Origin: Balneolaceae bacterium
Lineage (GTDB): Bacteria; Bacteroidota; Rhodothermia; Balneolales; Balneolaceae
Direction: 5' to 3'
Length of the DNA: 5,416 nucleotides
NCBI GenBank assembly: GCA_007123785.1
Contig: SLGL01000114.1
Coordinates: 1-5,416 of the forward strand
A model generated the notes under the pieces. It was given only the letters and a program-made list of their open reading frames with translations, was not told the origin of the DNA and made no database searches. This document shows, piece by piece, positions 5,342 through 5,416 of this stretch; the stretch's first letter is position 1, and each line of letters begins with the position of its first letter. The position numbers were made by a program, and so were the translations under genes.

Positions 5342-5416
5342 TCAGCGAATCCGAACCTGACCGGGAGTTCTAACAGAAATTTGCGGAATCTCGTTGTGCA
5401 GAACAATCCGTCCTGT
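5342..5416 (-). CDS. Possible C-terminal end of a minus-strand gene cut by the window edge
   Basis: Reading in from the right edge on the minus strand, one frame is open for 24 codons to a TGA at 5344-5342. It ends in P-Q-I-S-V-R-T-P-G-Q-V-R-I-R, a protein-like beta-rich tail. The stop would abut that of the 78-aa gene, a common convergent layout. However, another minus frame and the plus frame are also open here over so short a distance, so this is only a guess at coding content. Confidence 0.25.
   Translation of the reverse strand, partial: TGRIVLHNEIPQISVRTPGQVRIR

Overview
The window is a compact bacterial chromosomal segment, AT-leaning by eye. It most likely comes from the Bacteroidota/FCB group, perhaps Balneolota or Rhodothermota (inference). 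The best clue is a full-length PorX-type response regulator (receiver plus PglZ-like phosphatase) followed 4 nt later by tsaE, a gene pair commonly adjacent in Bacteroidota. The scarcity of strong Shine-Dalgarno sequences also fits that group. I saw no mobile element, CRISPR array, tRNA or rRNA.

Layout. Positions 2-157 (+) hold the C-terminal end of a small protein resembling the DUF1508/YegP domain. It converges on an alpha/beta-hydrolase gene (179-976, -). A 126-bp divergent spacer separates that gene from a membrane-anchored ComEA-like helix-hairpin-helix protein (1103-1636, +). A 272-bp non-coding stretch (1637-1908) precedes an apparent operon: porX (1909-3456), tsaE (3461-3874) and an unrecognised 94-aa gene (3887-4171) that looks like a small SH3-type barrel protein. 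The stop codon of that gene touches an 11-bp inverted repeat (4171-4224), and a 12-bp palindrome (4244-4255) follows. Next come a LabA-like NYN-LOTUS protein (4275-5012, +) and a 78-aa protein with a HicB-like segment (5105-5341, +), which has the only strong ribosome binding site in the window. The last 75 bases may hold the 3' end of a converging minus-strand gene (weak).

How the genes relate. PorX is a phosphorylation-controlled regulator and oligonucleotide phosphodiesterase. TsaE is needed for the t6A37 tRNA modification. The NYN-LOTUS protein is a predicted RNA-binding or RNA-cleaving protein, and the ComEA-like protein is a predicted envelope DNA binder. The neighbourhood therefore leans towards nucleic-acid handling, but only porX-tsaE-orf94 is tight enough to argue for co-transcription. 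The least explained items are orf94, the structured gap after it, and the 78-aa protein.
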